Shown piece after piece: positions 33,543-41,038 of a stretch of DNA of 51,412 bases. Within the stretch, counting starts at the first letter, position 1; every line of letters begins with the position of its first letter. Source of the stretch: an uncultured Clostridia bacterium (lineage in GTDB: Bacteria; Bacillota; Clostridia; UBA1381). Location of the stretch: positions 1-51,412 of the forward strand of contig CAUGRT010000019.1 of the NCBI GenBank assembly GCA_959602045.1, in the 5' to 3' direction. Under the pieces are notes generated by a model, which was given only the letters and a program-made list of their open reading frames with translations, had not been told where the DNA came from and did no database searches. A program made the position numbers and the translations under genes.

Positions 33543-34229
33543 ATGTACAAATATGAAACGCATTTACATACGTCGCCTGTGAGTAAATGTGCGTCAAGAA
33601 ACGTTTACGACAGCCTGAAATTTTACAAAGAACAGGGATATGACGGCGTATTCATTACCAATCATTTTCTGGACGGAAATATTAATATTGACTATGACGC
33701 CCCGTATGCCGAAAAAATTAATTTTTATTTTTCCGATTATGAAAAAGGCATTGAAATCGGTAAAGAGCTTGGAATCAAGGTTTTCGCCGCCCCGGAAATA
33801 TCGTATGGCGGAACGGATTTTCTGGTCTTTGGTCTTGACAAACAGTGGTATCTGGAGCATCCGGAAATCATGCAAATGTCCAAAAGCGAGGAACTGGCGT
33901 TTCTGCGAAAGCACGGAGCCTTTATTTCTCACGCTCACCCTTATCGCGAGGCAGGGTACATTGATCACATCCGTCTCTATCCCCGTTTGGTAGACGCGGC
34001 AGAGGTTATTAACGCCAACCGCACGCCTTTGGAAAACAAAATGGCAAAGCTGTATGCGGAAAATTACGGCTTATATCAAACGGCAGGCAGCGACAACCAC
34101 ATTGCCGATGAAACCACCGTTTTGGCAGGGATGATGTCAGAAACGCCGGTCAACAGCGTGGAGGATTTTATCGCAATGGTAAAAGCCGGTCAATTCACAT
34201 TATTTTTTGAGTCCAGGGAAAACAAATAA
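33543..34229 (+). CDS. PHP-domain metal-dependent phosphoesterase
   Basis: A 228-residue PHP-family protein. The first metal motif ETHLHTSPVSKC is at residues 5-16, the middle His motif SHAHPYREAGY at about 125-135, and GSDNHIADET near 180 closes the metal site. The length is that of short PHP proteins, which act on phosphomono- or diesters such as nucleotide monophosphates or histidinol phosphate; the substrate is not known here. It starts 36 bases after a clear -10 box and is followed after 23 bases by a histidine phosphatase, probably in the same transcript. Confidence 0.88.
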   Translation: MYKYETHLHTSPVSKCASRNVYDSLKFYKEQGYDGVFITNHFLDGNINIDYDAPYAEKINFYFSDYEKGIEIGKELGIKVFAAPEISYGGTDFLVFGLDKQWYLEHPEIMQMSKSEELAFLRKHGAFISHAHPYREAGYIDHIRLYPRLVDAAEVINANRTPLENKMAKLYAENYGLYQTAGSDNHIADETTVLAGMMSETPVNSVEDFIAMVKAGQFTLFFESRENK

Positions 34230-34252
34230 GCCACAAAAGGAGACTTACAATT

Positions 34253-34972
34253 ATGAAAATTTATATCATAAGACACGGAGATCCCGACTATGAAAAAGAT
34301 TCTTTAACCGAAAAAGGATTTCGGGAAGCCGAATATTTATCCCAAAAAATCGTAAAAACAAAAATTGATGACTTTTATTGCTCACCACTCGGCAGAGCGC
34401 AGGCAACCGCCAAGCCGTCTATGGAAAAGCTGCACAGAACCTATGAGGTTTTGCCGTGGCTGCGCGAATTTGCCGGCTATGTCGTATCGCCGCATACCGG
34501 AGAACACCGTCTTTGCTGGGATTTTGCACCGTCAGACTGGGCAGATGAGGAAAAGCACTATCTCCCCGATAAGTGTTTTGACACCCCTTTGATGCACTCC
34601 GGCAACGTTGCGGAAATTTATGAAGAATCCCGTCAGGGATTGGACGCATTGCTGAAGAAATATGGTATTGTCCGCGAGGGCAGACACTTCATTTCCACAC
34701 AACCCGAAAAAGAGGATTGCTCCATTGCATTGTTCTGCCATTGTATCATGGGTCTGACGATTGTCAGTCATCTCACCGGCGTTGCTCCGGTCGTTCTGTG
34801 GCACAATTTCTTTTTGCCGACCTCCTCAGTTTCAACAATTGTCACCGAAAAGGATCAGCATGGAAAAATCCACTTCCGTTGCGCTCAGCTCGGAGATACC
34901 TCACATCTTTATATCAATAACGAACCGATCTCTGAGGCAGGGTTATACCCCTATGCCAATTTCGAAAGATAG
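34253..34972 (+). CDS. Histidine phosphatase superfamily protein
   Basis: A 239-residue protein of the phosphoglycerate-mutase-like fold. The catalytic RHG motif is at residues 7-9 (IIRHGDPDYEKD), a second phosphate-pocket Arg lies in YCSPLGRAQATA (about 42-53), and a conserved His lies in FCHCIMG near residue 162. The family includes phosphatases for sugars, nucleotides and cofactors; nothing here identifies the substrate. A GGAG site precedes the ATG. It shares its terminator with the converging niaR gene. Confidence 0.88.
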   Translation: MKIYIIRHGDPDYEKDSLTEKGFREAEYLSQKIVKTKIDDFYCSPLGRAQATAKPSMEKLHRTYEVLPWLREFAGYVVSPHTGEHRLCWDFAPSDWADEEKHYLPDKCFDTPLMHSGNVAEIYEESRQGLDALLKKYGIVREGRHFISTQPEKEDCSIALFCHCIMGLTIVSHLTGVAPVVLWHNFFLPTSSVSTIVTEKDQHGKIHFRCAQLGDTSHLYINNEPISEAGLYPYANFER

Positions 34973-34982
34973 TTTTTCACAC

Positions 34983-35012
34983 AAAAACCGGAGCCAATCG
35001 GCTCCGGTTTTT
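34983..35012. terminator. Bidirectional terminator (histidine phosphatase / niaR)
   Basis: AAAAACCGGAGCC (34983-34995), loop AATC, and GGCTCCGGTTTTT (35000-35012) form a perfect 13-bp stem. Confidence 0.94.
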
Positions 35013-35026
35013 AAGTTCTTGTTATT

Positions 35027-35536
35027 TCAATTTTCACGAACTAAATAGCCTTTTTTATCCAAAGCTTGTTCCACCTGATCCAAAATTTCTTCGGTATCCG
35101 CTTCAATCGTATGATAATGATATTCGTAAGTGACATTTTTCAAAGGCCGGGAACGCCCGCTTTTTAAGCTTTCCATATAATCCGTAACATCCAATGCCGT
35201 TTGAATCTTCAAAGGCGCTTCTATTTTTCCGTAAATCTTATGCCAGACGAAAACGTCCCTCACTCTGCCGCCGTTTTGTACTACGGTAGATAGCTCGTCC
35301 TCAATTTCTTCATCCGTATGAACAAGCTTCAACACCCGTACCGCCGCCGGAGGTTTGGAAAAAATATAGCCGCGGCTTGTTGCAAGAATCGGATATTCTT
35401 CCTTGAGTGCCGCCATATCCGACACAATAATTTGACGGGATACGCCACATTCCTGTGCCAATGCCGCACCGGAAACCGGTTGGACGCTCTGAGAGAGCAA
35501 GCGGATAAGCTGTTTTCTCCGCTCCGCTGTATTCAT
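35027..35536 (-). CDS. niaR: NAD-biosynthesis repressor NiaR (HTH plus 3H domain)
   Basis: A 169-residue transcription regulator. Residues 1-58 form a winged helix-turn-helix (AALAQECGVSRQIIVSDMAAL), and about 70-169 a 3H domain, named for its conserved histidines, seen here in LVHTDEE, VWHKIYG and YHYHT. NiaR (YrxA) binds nicotinic acid and represses NAD synthesis and niacin uptake genes. The ATG at 35536 fits the family N-terminus; GGAG lies 12 bases upstream. It lies downstream of nadB-nadC in the same direction, and a matching palindrome covers the nadB promoter, so it likely represses its own operon. Confidence 0.9.
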   Translation of the reverse strand: MNTAERRKQLIRLLSQSVQPVSGAALAQECGVSRQIIVSDMAALKEEYPILATSRGYIFSKPPAAVRVLKLVHTDEEIEDELSTVVQNGGRVRDVFVWHKIYGKIEAPLKIQTALDVTDYMESLKSGRSRPLKNVTYEYHYHTIEADTEEILDQVEQALDKKGYLVREN

Positions 35537-35590
35537 ATTTTTGTTCAGCTCCTTTTCTAAGGGAATGATAGTGATTGAAATTGCAGTTGT

Positions 35591-35687
35591 TTGAAGTATC
35601 ATCTGTTTTTCATTCTATTTCGGCTCAAACATCCGCTACGATGCGCGGAACTCGCCTACATAGACTGAAAAACAGATGATACTTCAA
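35591..35687 (-). repeat. Dispersed palindromic element, copy 3
   Basis: 27-base arms (35591-35617 and 35661-35687, one mismatch) surround the core, which reads on the minus strand as GGCGAGTTCCGCGC...GAGCCG. The outer arm sequence TTGAAGTATC is specific to this copy and its neighbour. Confidence 0.85.
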
Positions 35688-35896
35688 TTTGGAATGTTTC
35701 GCAAAAACCTGCTTGTTATTTTATTACAGAGCAAACATCTGCTGCGTTGTTCGAAACTCGCCTGCATAGACTGAAAAACAGATGATACTTCAATTCGAAT
35801 GTTTCGCAAAAATCTGCTTTTTATTTTATTGCAGATTAAACATCTTCTGCGTTGTTCGAAACTCGCCCGTATAGACCGAAACACAAATGCAATTTC
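35688..35896 (-). repeat. Dispersed palindromic element, copies 4 and 5 in tandem
   Basis: Two head-to-tail units of about 105 bases (near 35688-35791 and 35792-35896) continue from copy 3. Their cores are decayed (GCGAGTTTCGAACAACGCAG in place of GGCGAGTTCCGCGCAACGTA) but collinear. Each begins with AATGTTTCGCAAAAA. Confidence 0.75.
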
Positions 35897-35910
35897 AATT
35901 CGAATGTATG

Positions 35911-36765
35911 TTAATCAATCGGATGCAGATTTTTTAAGGATAAATCCATAATCGGCGCGGAATGAGTCAAGGCTCCGCTTGAAATATAATCCACGCCCAG
36001 ATTCACCAACCGCTCAACATTTTCTCTGGTTACATTTCCGCTGCACTCCGTTTCCGCTCTGCCCTTCGCCATTGCAACCGCTTTCTGCATCATCTCCGGC
36101 GTCATGTTATCCAGCATAACAATATCCGCACCGGCATCTAATGCCTCTTGCAGCATTTCCAGATTTTCAACCTCAATTTCAATTTTCCGTACAAATGGCG
36201 CATATTCCTTTGCCATTGCGACCGCTTCCTTAACGCCTCCGGCAGCTCCGATATGATTATCCTTCAGCAAAATACCATCACTGAGGTTATACCGATGATT
36301 ATAGCCGCCGCCTGCCTTAACTGCATATTTTTCAAACACACGCATATTCGGCGTTGTTTTTCTGGTATCCAATAATTTTGTATTGGTACCCTCCAGCAGC
36401 TTTGCGATCTCATGGGTGTAAGTTGCAATACCGCTCATTCTCTGCAAGAAATTCAGCGCTGTCCGCTCGCCCGAAAGCAATACCCGAATATCACCCGTAA
36501 CCTTGCCAATCAATTCACCCTTTTGAACGCTTTCGCCATCCTTATAATACATTTCAAATTCCGTTGCCGAATCCAATAATTCAAAAACACGCCGAAAAAC
36601 ATCCAATCCTGCCAAAACACCATCCTGCTTGCAAATCAGCTCTACTTCCCCTTTTTGATAAGTGCGCATAACCGCATTGGTGGTAATGTCCTCGCTTGTA
36701 ATATCCTCCCGTAATGCCGATAAAATCAACTCATCCGCATTGAGCTGCATCGTGATACTGTTCAT
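35911..36765 (-). CDS. nadC: Nicotinate-nucleotide pyrophosphorylase (quinolinate phosphoribosyltransferase)
   Basis: A 284-residue enzyme that makes nicotinate mononucleotide from quinolinate and PRPP. Conserved segments are SGERTALNFLQRMSGIAT (about residues 104-121), LDTRKTTPNMRVFEKYAV (about 132-149), KDNHI (near 170) and IEVEVENLE-like IEIEVENLEM. I start at the ATG at 36765, which has AAGGAG 11 bases upstream and overlaps the nadB end by 35 bases; a start at 36750 is also possible. It forms an operon with nadB. Confidence 0.94.
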   Translation of the reverse strand: MNSITMQLNADELILSALREDITSEDITTNAVMRTYQKGEVELICKQDGVLAGLDVFRRVFELLDSATEFEMYYKDGESVQKGELIGKVTGDIRVLLSGERTALNFLQRMSGIATYTHEIAKLLEGTNTKLLDTRKTTPNMRVFEKYAVKAGGGYNHRYNLSDGILLKDNHIGAAGGVKEAVAMAKEYAPFVRKIEIEVENLEMLQEALDAGADIVMLDNMTPEMMQKAVAMAKGRAETECSGNVTRENVERLVNLGVDYISSGALTHSAPIMDLSLKNLHPID

Positions 36766-38062
36766 GTGCTTTATGACTCCTTTCAATTTCATCCTTAATA
36801 ATTTTCTCATAATCCCGATTACATCCCCGATATTGCTCCGCATCGGGATGCACCGCCGATTGAATCGGCTGATATGTACTGCTCATTTCCAACGCCGCAC
36901 GCTTTGCAAAAACCAAGCTTTCCAGTAAGGAATTACTTGCCAGACGATTTTTACCGTGTACACCGTTACATGCCGCTTCTCCGACCGCATACAATCTGTC
37001 CATAGTGGTCTTGGAACTGCTGTTCACGCGGATTCCGCCCATAAAATAATGCTGTGCCGGAACCACCGGAACATACTCCTTCGTTGCGTCATAGCCTTCC
37101 TCCAGACAACGCTGATAAATATTCGGGAAATGCGTCCGAATATGCTCCTCCGGAATCGGCAGCATCGAAAGCCATACATAAGGCTTTCCATCCTTTTCCA
37201 TCTGCTCCGAAATGGCTTTTGCCACAACATCTCTCGGCAGCAGTTCATTCACAAACCGCTCCCCTTTAGCATTGAGCAAAATCGCGCCCTCGCCCCGAAC
37301 AGATTCCGAAATCAAGAACCGCCGCCCCGGCTTTTGGGAATACAGCGTTGTCGGATGAATCTGGATATAATCCACATTCAACAGCTCCACATTGTGCTTT
37401 GCCGCAATGGCAACACCATCTCCCGTAAGATGCGGAAAATTCGTCGAATTTTGATAAATTCCTCCGATACCGCCCGTTGCCAGTACCGTATAATCAGCTG
37501 TCACCGACACCATATCACCGTTTTCGTCCATTCCGACTACGCCGCAACATTCACCATCCCGCTCCAGAATATCCATGACCGTAAAATGCTCGATAATCTT
37601 AATATTGGGGCGTTTTTGCGCCTCACTCAACAGCTTGCTTGTAATTTCCTTTCCCGTAATATCTTCATGAAAAAGGATTCGCGGCGTTGAATGTGCCCCC
37701 TCACGAGTATAGCGGAATTGACCATTTTCCATTTCAAATTCCACACCAAATCCCACAAGATCATGAATGACATCCCTTGACGAACGAATCATAATATCCA
37801 CCGATTCGGGATTGTTTTCATAATGCCCTGCACGCATCGTATCTTCAAAATAACTATCATAGTCCGATTCATCCTTTAATACACAGATTCCGCCCTGTGC
37901 CAAAAAAGAGTCGCTTTCCTCAACCCCTGCTTTTGTCACCATCAGAATCTGTTTCTCTTTCGGAAGATTTAATGCGCAGAAAAGTCCTCCCACGCCCGTT
38001 CCGGCTATGATTACATCTGTTTTTATCTCCATATCATCCGCATTGATCTTCGGGTATCGCAT
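36731..38062 (-). CDS. nadB: L-aspartate oxidase
   Basis: A 443-residue flavoprotein that oxidises aspartate to iminoaspartate, the first step of de novo NAD synthesis; anaerobes use fumarate as acceptor. The FAD site IAGTGVGGLFCAL is near residues 19-31, SFLAQGGI near 52, the catalytic segment SESVRGEGAIL near 260, and HYFMGGIRVNSSSKT near 340. The C-terminal helical domain is short, as in clostridial forms. The start at 38062 has GGAGGGT immediately before it; an ATG at 38032 is an alternative. nadA, usually adjacent, is not in the window. Confidence 0.93.
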   Translation of the reverse strand: MRYPKINADDMEIKTDVIIAGTGVGGLFCALNLPKEKQILMVTKAGVEESDSFLAQGGICVLKDESDYDSYFEDTMRAGHYENNPESVDIMIRSSRDVIHDLVGFGVEFEMENGQFRYTREGAHSTPRILFHEDITGKEITSKLLSEAQKRPNIKIIEHFTVMDILERDGECCGVVGMDENGDMVSVTADYTVLATGGIGGIYQNSTNFPHLTGDGVAIAAKHNVELLNVDYIQIHPTTLYSQKPGRRFLISESVRGEGAILLNAKGERFVNELLPRDVVAKAISEQMEKDGKPYVWLSMLPIPEEHIRTHFPNIYQRCLEEGYDATKEYVPVVPAQHYFMGGIRVNSSSKTTMDRLYAVGEAACNGVHGKNRLASNSLLESLVFAKRAALEMSSTYQPIQSAVHPDAEQYRGCNRDYEKIIKDEIERSHKAHEQYHDAAQCG

Positions 38063-38103
38063 ACCCTCCGCTGCTACACACTCCTTCGTGTTTATTTGCG
38101 TCT

Positions 38104-38132
38104 ATTATACAACAAAAGTTTACACCTGTCAA
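38104..38132 (-). promoter_or_regulatory. Consensus promoter of nadB-nadC
   Basis: On the minus strand TTGACA (38132-38127), a 17-base spacer and TATAAT (38109-38104). The NiaR-like palindrome overlaps its -35 box and part of its spacer. Confidence 0.85.
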
Positions 38133-38148
38133 GACCGGTGTAAACTTT
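38115..38148. promoter_or_regulatory. Probable NiaR operator on the nadB promoter
   Basis: AAAGTTTACACC (38115-38126) and GGTGTAAACTTT (38137-38148) are perfect 12-base inverted repeats 10 bases apart, centred on the -35 box. With niaR at the end of the same gene cluster, repression by blocking RNA polymerase is the natural reading. Confidence 0.7.
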
Positions 38149-38170
38149 TTCGGCTTTATTTTCCAAAATA

Positions 38171-38851
38171 CTACCGTCTTTCTTTTGCCATAATGTGCCT
38201 GTAAAGAGAAAACGGACGGTTTCGGTAAATATTTCTTTCAATTTTACAACGTTCGCCGCTGCGGTAAATAATCTCGATGGTTTTATCGGTGACGCCGATT
38301 TTTGTCCCGTTAAAATTATATTTCTTTCGATTCGCCCCTTGAATACAAATCACTTTCAAAAATTGAAACAGCTTAAATTCTTCCCACGATCTCATATACA
38401 ATTCCGGGATATATTCGCTTCTTTGCAGCAGGGCAAAGTTTGTCATAATCACCACCTGCGCGTTTTCAAGCGGTCGGATCGGACGTTCCAGGCGTTCCCA
38501 TTTTTCTACACGGAACACAAAATACATCTCCGGACTGTTTCTCGGAATTTCCGCAATCTGATACCGCGGCACTGCCTGAAAGGAAGTAATGCGTCCGTAA
38601 TAGAAAATTCCGCCATGCTCCTTGCCGAAGCTGTTGATTGAGGTATATAGCGCAACATACCGGATCGGCATTTCCAGCTCATAGACAAACCGCGCCGGAA
38701 CATGATAGAAGTTTTGATTCAGATTGATCTCCAGCTGATGCCGGTCTTTCACCACTCCCACCAGGCAATCGCATACCGACAAATCAATCTTCGGTGCAGC
38801 CGGTTCTTCCTTGGGGTTCATTCGGTTTTTTATGTATTTTACAATTCCCAT
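38171..38851 (-). CDS. Uncharacterised 226-residue protein
   Basis: I do not recognise a named family. The sequence has no signal peptide or membrane helix. It is rich in beta-strand-like, aromatic and basic segments, such as MPIRYVALYTSINSFG (about 77-92) and GGIFYYGRITSF soon after, and it ends in a strongly basic tail. Such a pattern is compatible with a small nucleic-acid-binding or PUA-like fold, but that is a guess. It lies 75 bases from an XRE regulator on the same strand and upstream of the nadB promoter. A ribosome binding site is weak (GGGGATTTGAG). Confidence 0.6.
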   Translation of the reverse strand: MGIVKYIKNRMNPKEEPAAPKIDLSVCDCLVGVVKDRHQLEINLNQNFYHVPARFVYELEMPIRYVALYTSINSFGKEHGGIFYYGRITSFQAVPRYQIAEIPRNSPEMYFVFRVEKWERLERPIRPLENAQVVIMTNFALLQRSEYIPELYMRSWEEFKLFQFLKVICIQGANRKKYNFNGTKIGVTDKTIEIIYRSGERCKIERNIYRNRPFSLYRHIMAKERR

Positions 38852-38925
38852 TTCTCAAATCCCCTTATCAGTCTGCTTCGGGAAGCGCCCGATTTTTGCT
38901 CAGACGTGTATGCCGAATAAAAATA

Positions 38926-39192
38926 CTATCGGTTGTCCAGATCCTCTCCCTCACCGCACAGCCACTCCATTGACACGCCGAGCGCCTTTGCAATCATTTT
39001 CAGTTCCGCATCACATATATGACGCTGATTTTTCTCAATTCTGGAAATAATCAGCGGCGTAATTTCCATTCCCATCAGATTGATTTTTCGTGCCAGCTCC
39101 TCCTGCGTGATCGGCGGTTTCTGCAATGCTCTGCCTAACCGAATCCGCGCTCCGCAGATATTTCCCTGTATTAAAAATAATTGTCTTGCCAT
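38926..39192 (-). CDS. XRE-family helix-turn-helix regulator
   Basis: An 88-residue single-domain DNA-binding protein. The Cro/CI-type helix-turn-helix is at about residues 28-75: TQEELARKINLMGMEITPLI followed by SRIEKNQRHI and ELKMIAKALGVSMEWL. I start at the ATG at 39192, which has GGAGGGAG; an upstream extension of 34 residues has no support. It is followed by the uncharacterised gene, which it may regulate or be co-transcribed with. Its own promoter probably lies in 39193-39300 (TTGAAT...TATCTA on the minus strand, weak). Confidence 0.85.
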   Translation of the reverse strand: MARQLFLIQGNICGARIRLGRALQKPPITQEELARKINLMGMEITPLIISRIEKNQRHICDAELKMIAKALGVSMEWLCGEGEDLDNR

Positions 39193-39518
39193 AAAAAGCT
39201 CCCTCCGATTTACATTAAACATCTCTAAATAATAACTTTCTACCGATTCTCTATAATGTCTAACATAGATAATCATAATCTTCTTTCTATTCAATTGTAC
39301 ACGAAAACATTTTATAAATCAGCATAAAGAAGATATTATTTCTCTCATTTATATATTATTTTTCACAAAATTCAATTAAAATAATCTTTTTTACAAAATA
39401 ACAAAAAATTTTTTACCTAATTTGAATTTCAAAGAAAAATCTTCCGATACCACTTGTAAAACCGCGTATAATATGTTATAATTATCATATAAATATATGA
39501 AAAGGGACTGACGTTAAG
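39193..39518. other. AT-rich divergent region (XRE regulator / ABM operon)
   Basis: A 326-base gap. Apart from a weak minus-strand promoter-like pair near 39250-39290 and the good plus-strand promoter at 39454-39482, I see no repeat, operator or RNA structure. Confidence 0.5.
39454..39482 (+). promoter_or_regulatory. Promoter of the ABM/ligase operon
   Basis: TTGTAA (39454-39459), a 17-base spacer and TATAAT (39477-39482). Confidence 0.7.
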
Positions 39519-39818
39519 ATGATTACGATTATTGCAAAATTTGATGTTTTGCCTGATAAAAAGGACGAATTTATAAAACAGGCAATTGATGTCACGCGTG
39601 AAACCCGAAAGGAGCGCGGAAATCTTTCTTATAAAATTCTACAATCCGACGAACCGAACGGCGGCTTTACGTTCATTGAAGAATGGCTCAATGACACCGC
39701 TATCGAACAGCATAATTCGGCAAAGCATTTCACAAAATTTATCGAAGCGATTCAACCCATGATTAAAGGAGACGTTCAGATAGAAAGGTTATCCAAAATC
39801 CCCTCTATCTTTTATTGA
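39519..39818 (+). CDS. Antibiotic-biosynthesis-monooxygenase (ABM) domain protein, putative quinol monooxygenase
   Basis: A 99-residue single-domain protein of the ferredoxin-like ABM family, starting MITIIAKFDVLPDKKDEF and carrying the central FIEEWLNDTAIEQHNSAKHF segment (about 52-71). Members such as YgiN act on quinols or tetracenones without cofactor; others have unknown substrates. It opens a cluster in which the next gene starts two bases after its stop, so it is tightly coupled to the glutamate-cysteine ligase. Confidence 0.82.
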   Translation: MITIIAKFDVLPDKKDEFIKQAIDVTRETRKERGNLSYKILQSDEPNGGFTFIEEWLNDTAIEQHNSAKHFTKFIEAIQPMIKGDVQIERLSKIPSIFY

Positions 39819-39819
39819 T

Positions 39820-41034
39820 ATGAATAAGCAGAAAATTGTTGAATATATTCGTTCCGGCGCAAAGCCCTCCGAGAATATCGGAGTGGAGATTGAGCATTTT
39901 ATTGTAAACTTCGCGAACGAAAGTATCAGTTATTACGGCAAAGACGGTATCGGTGCGGTTCTGGAGGAGCTTGCACGGTTTTTTGATGAAAAAATTTATT
40001 CGGAGGGGCAGTTAATTGCTCTTTCCAACGGTCGGTATCATCTGACGCTGGAACCGGCGGCACAGCTTGAAATCAGCATTGAACCTTTGCAGTATATTGA
40101 TGAAATCGAAAAAATTTATCATGAATTTTATGATCTCATTCATCCGATTCTGGAAAGCCGCGGCTATCGCTTAGTCACGCTCGGATACCAGCCGCACGAC
40201 TGTGTTTCGGATTTACCGCTGATTCCGAAAAAGCGGTATGAGTTGATGGATCGTTATTTCAGCCACAGCGGAAAATACGGAAAGAATATGATGCGCGGCA
40301 CGGCTTCGGCTCAGGTTTCGATTGACTATACCGATGAGCGCGACTGTATTTTAAAGTTCCGTCTTGCCAATGCTCTGGTACCGATTCTTGCGCTGATTAC
40401 CGATAATGCGCCGATCTTTGAGGGTGAGCGCTACGGCGGCAGGATGATCCGCACCAAAATCTGGTCGGATGTTGATAATGCAAGATGCGGCATTGTCCCC
40501 GGCGGCACAGATAAGGATTTTTCCTTAGAACGGTACGCCGACTATCTCTTGAATACGCCGCCGATTTTAATTGAGAACAACGGTAAGACTATCTATACCG
40601 ATACAAAAACGACACAGGAGATTTATCGTGAACGCGAGATGACGAAAGCCGATATTGAGCATATCCTGTCGATGTTTTTCCCGGATGTGCGCTTAAAGCA
40701 ATATATTGAAATCCGTCCGGCTGACAGTATGCCGATTCCGTATACGCTTGCCTATGCGGCTTTTATTAAGGGAATTTTCCTCCGCCTTTCATCCGTCTGC
40801 GATGAACTGGGTTTGGATAATATTCATACGGAGGATGTGGAAAATGCAAAAAAGAAATTGATGGCTGACGGCTTTCATGCGATCATTTACGGCAGACGCG
40901 TTACGGATATTTTGAATGAGCTGCTCAATACCGCCGAGGCCTCCCTGCCCGACCGCGATAGGATTTATTTAAATCCCCTATCGCAGCTGGTCCGTTCACG
41001 AACTACATTAAAAAATCAAAAGAAAGAGGGATAA
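39820..41034 (+). CDS. Glutamate-cysteine ligase family protein (GCS2-type)
   Basis: A 404-residue ligase of the GCS2 carboxylate-amine family. The N-terminal GVEIEHFIV (about residues 21-29), LEPAAQLEISIEP (about 85-97), RGTASAQVSIDYTDERD (about 166-182), and the C-terminal IEIRPADSMP with arginine all fit enzymes that join the gamma-carboxyl of glutamate to an amine, classically cysteine. The start is two bases after the ABM gene, with its ribosome site (AAAGGAGA) in that gene, so they are coupled. It is followed after four bases by an ATP-grasp ligase. The real amine substrate is not proven. Confidence 0.82.
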   Translation: MNKQKIVEYIRSGAKPSENIGVEIEHFIVNFANESISYYGKDGIGAVLEELARFFDEKIYSEGQLIALSNGRYHLTLEPAAQLEISIEPLQYIDEIEKIYHEFYDLIHPILESRGYRLVTLGYQPHDCVSDLPLIPKKRYELMDRYFSHSGKYGKNMMRGTASAQVSIDYTDERDCILKFRLANALVPILALITDNAPIFEGERYGGRMIRTKIWSDVDNARCGIVPGGTDKDFSLERYADYLLNTPPILIENNGKTIYTDTKTTQEIYREREMTKADIEHILSMFFPDVRLKQYIEIRPADSMPIPYTLAYAAFIKGIFLRLSSVCDELGLDNIHTEDVENAKKKLMADGFHAIIYGRRVTDILNELLNTAEASLPDRDRIYLNPLSQLVRSRTTLKNQKKEG

Positions 41035-41038
41035 CAAC

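Larger units (their letters stand above)
35537..35910. other. Repeat-filled gap between nadC and niaR
   Basis: These 374 bases hold three consecutive copies of the dispersed palindromic element (listed separately). I see no terminator or promoter of standard form, so niaR is probably read from the nadB promoter through the repeats. Confidence 0.6.

Noticed and set aside
35027..38148. Toxin-antitoxin or defence reading of the niaR region
   Set aside because: The domains (HTH plus 3H, nadB, nadC) and the operator give a complete metabolic explanation.
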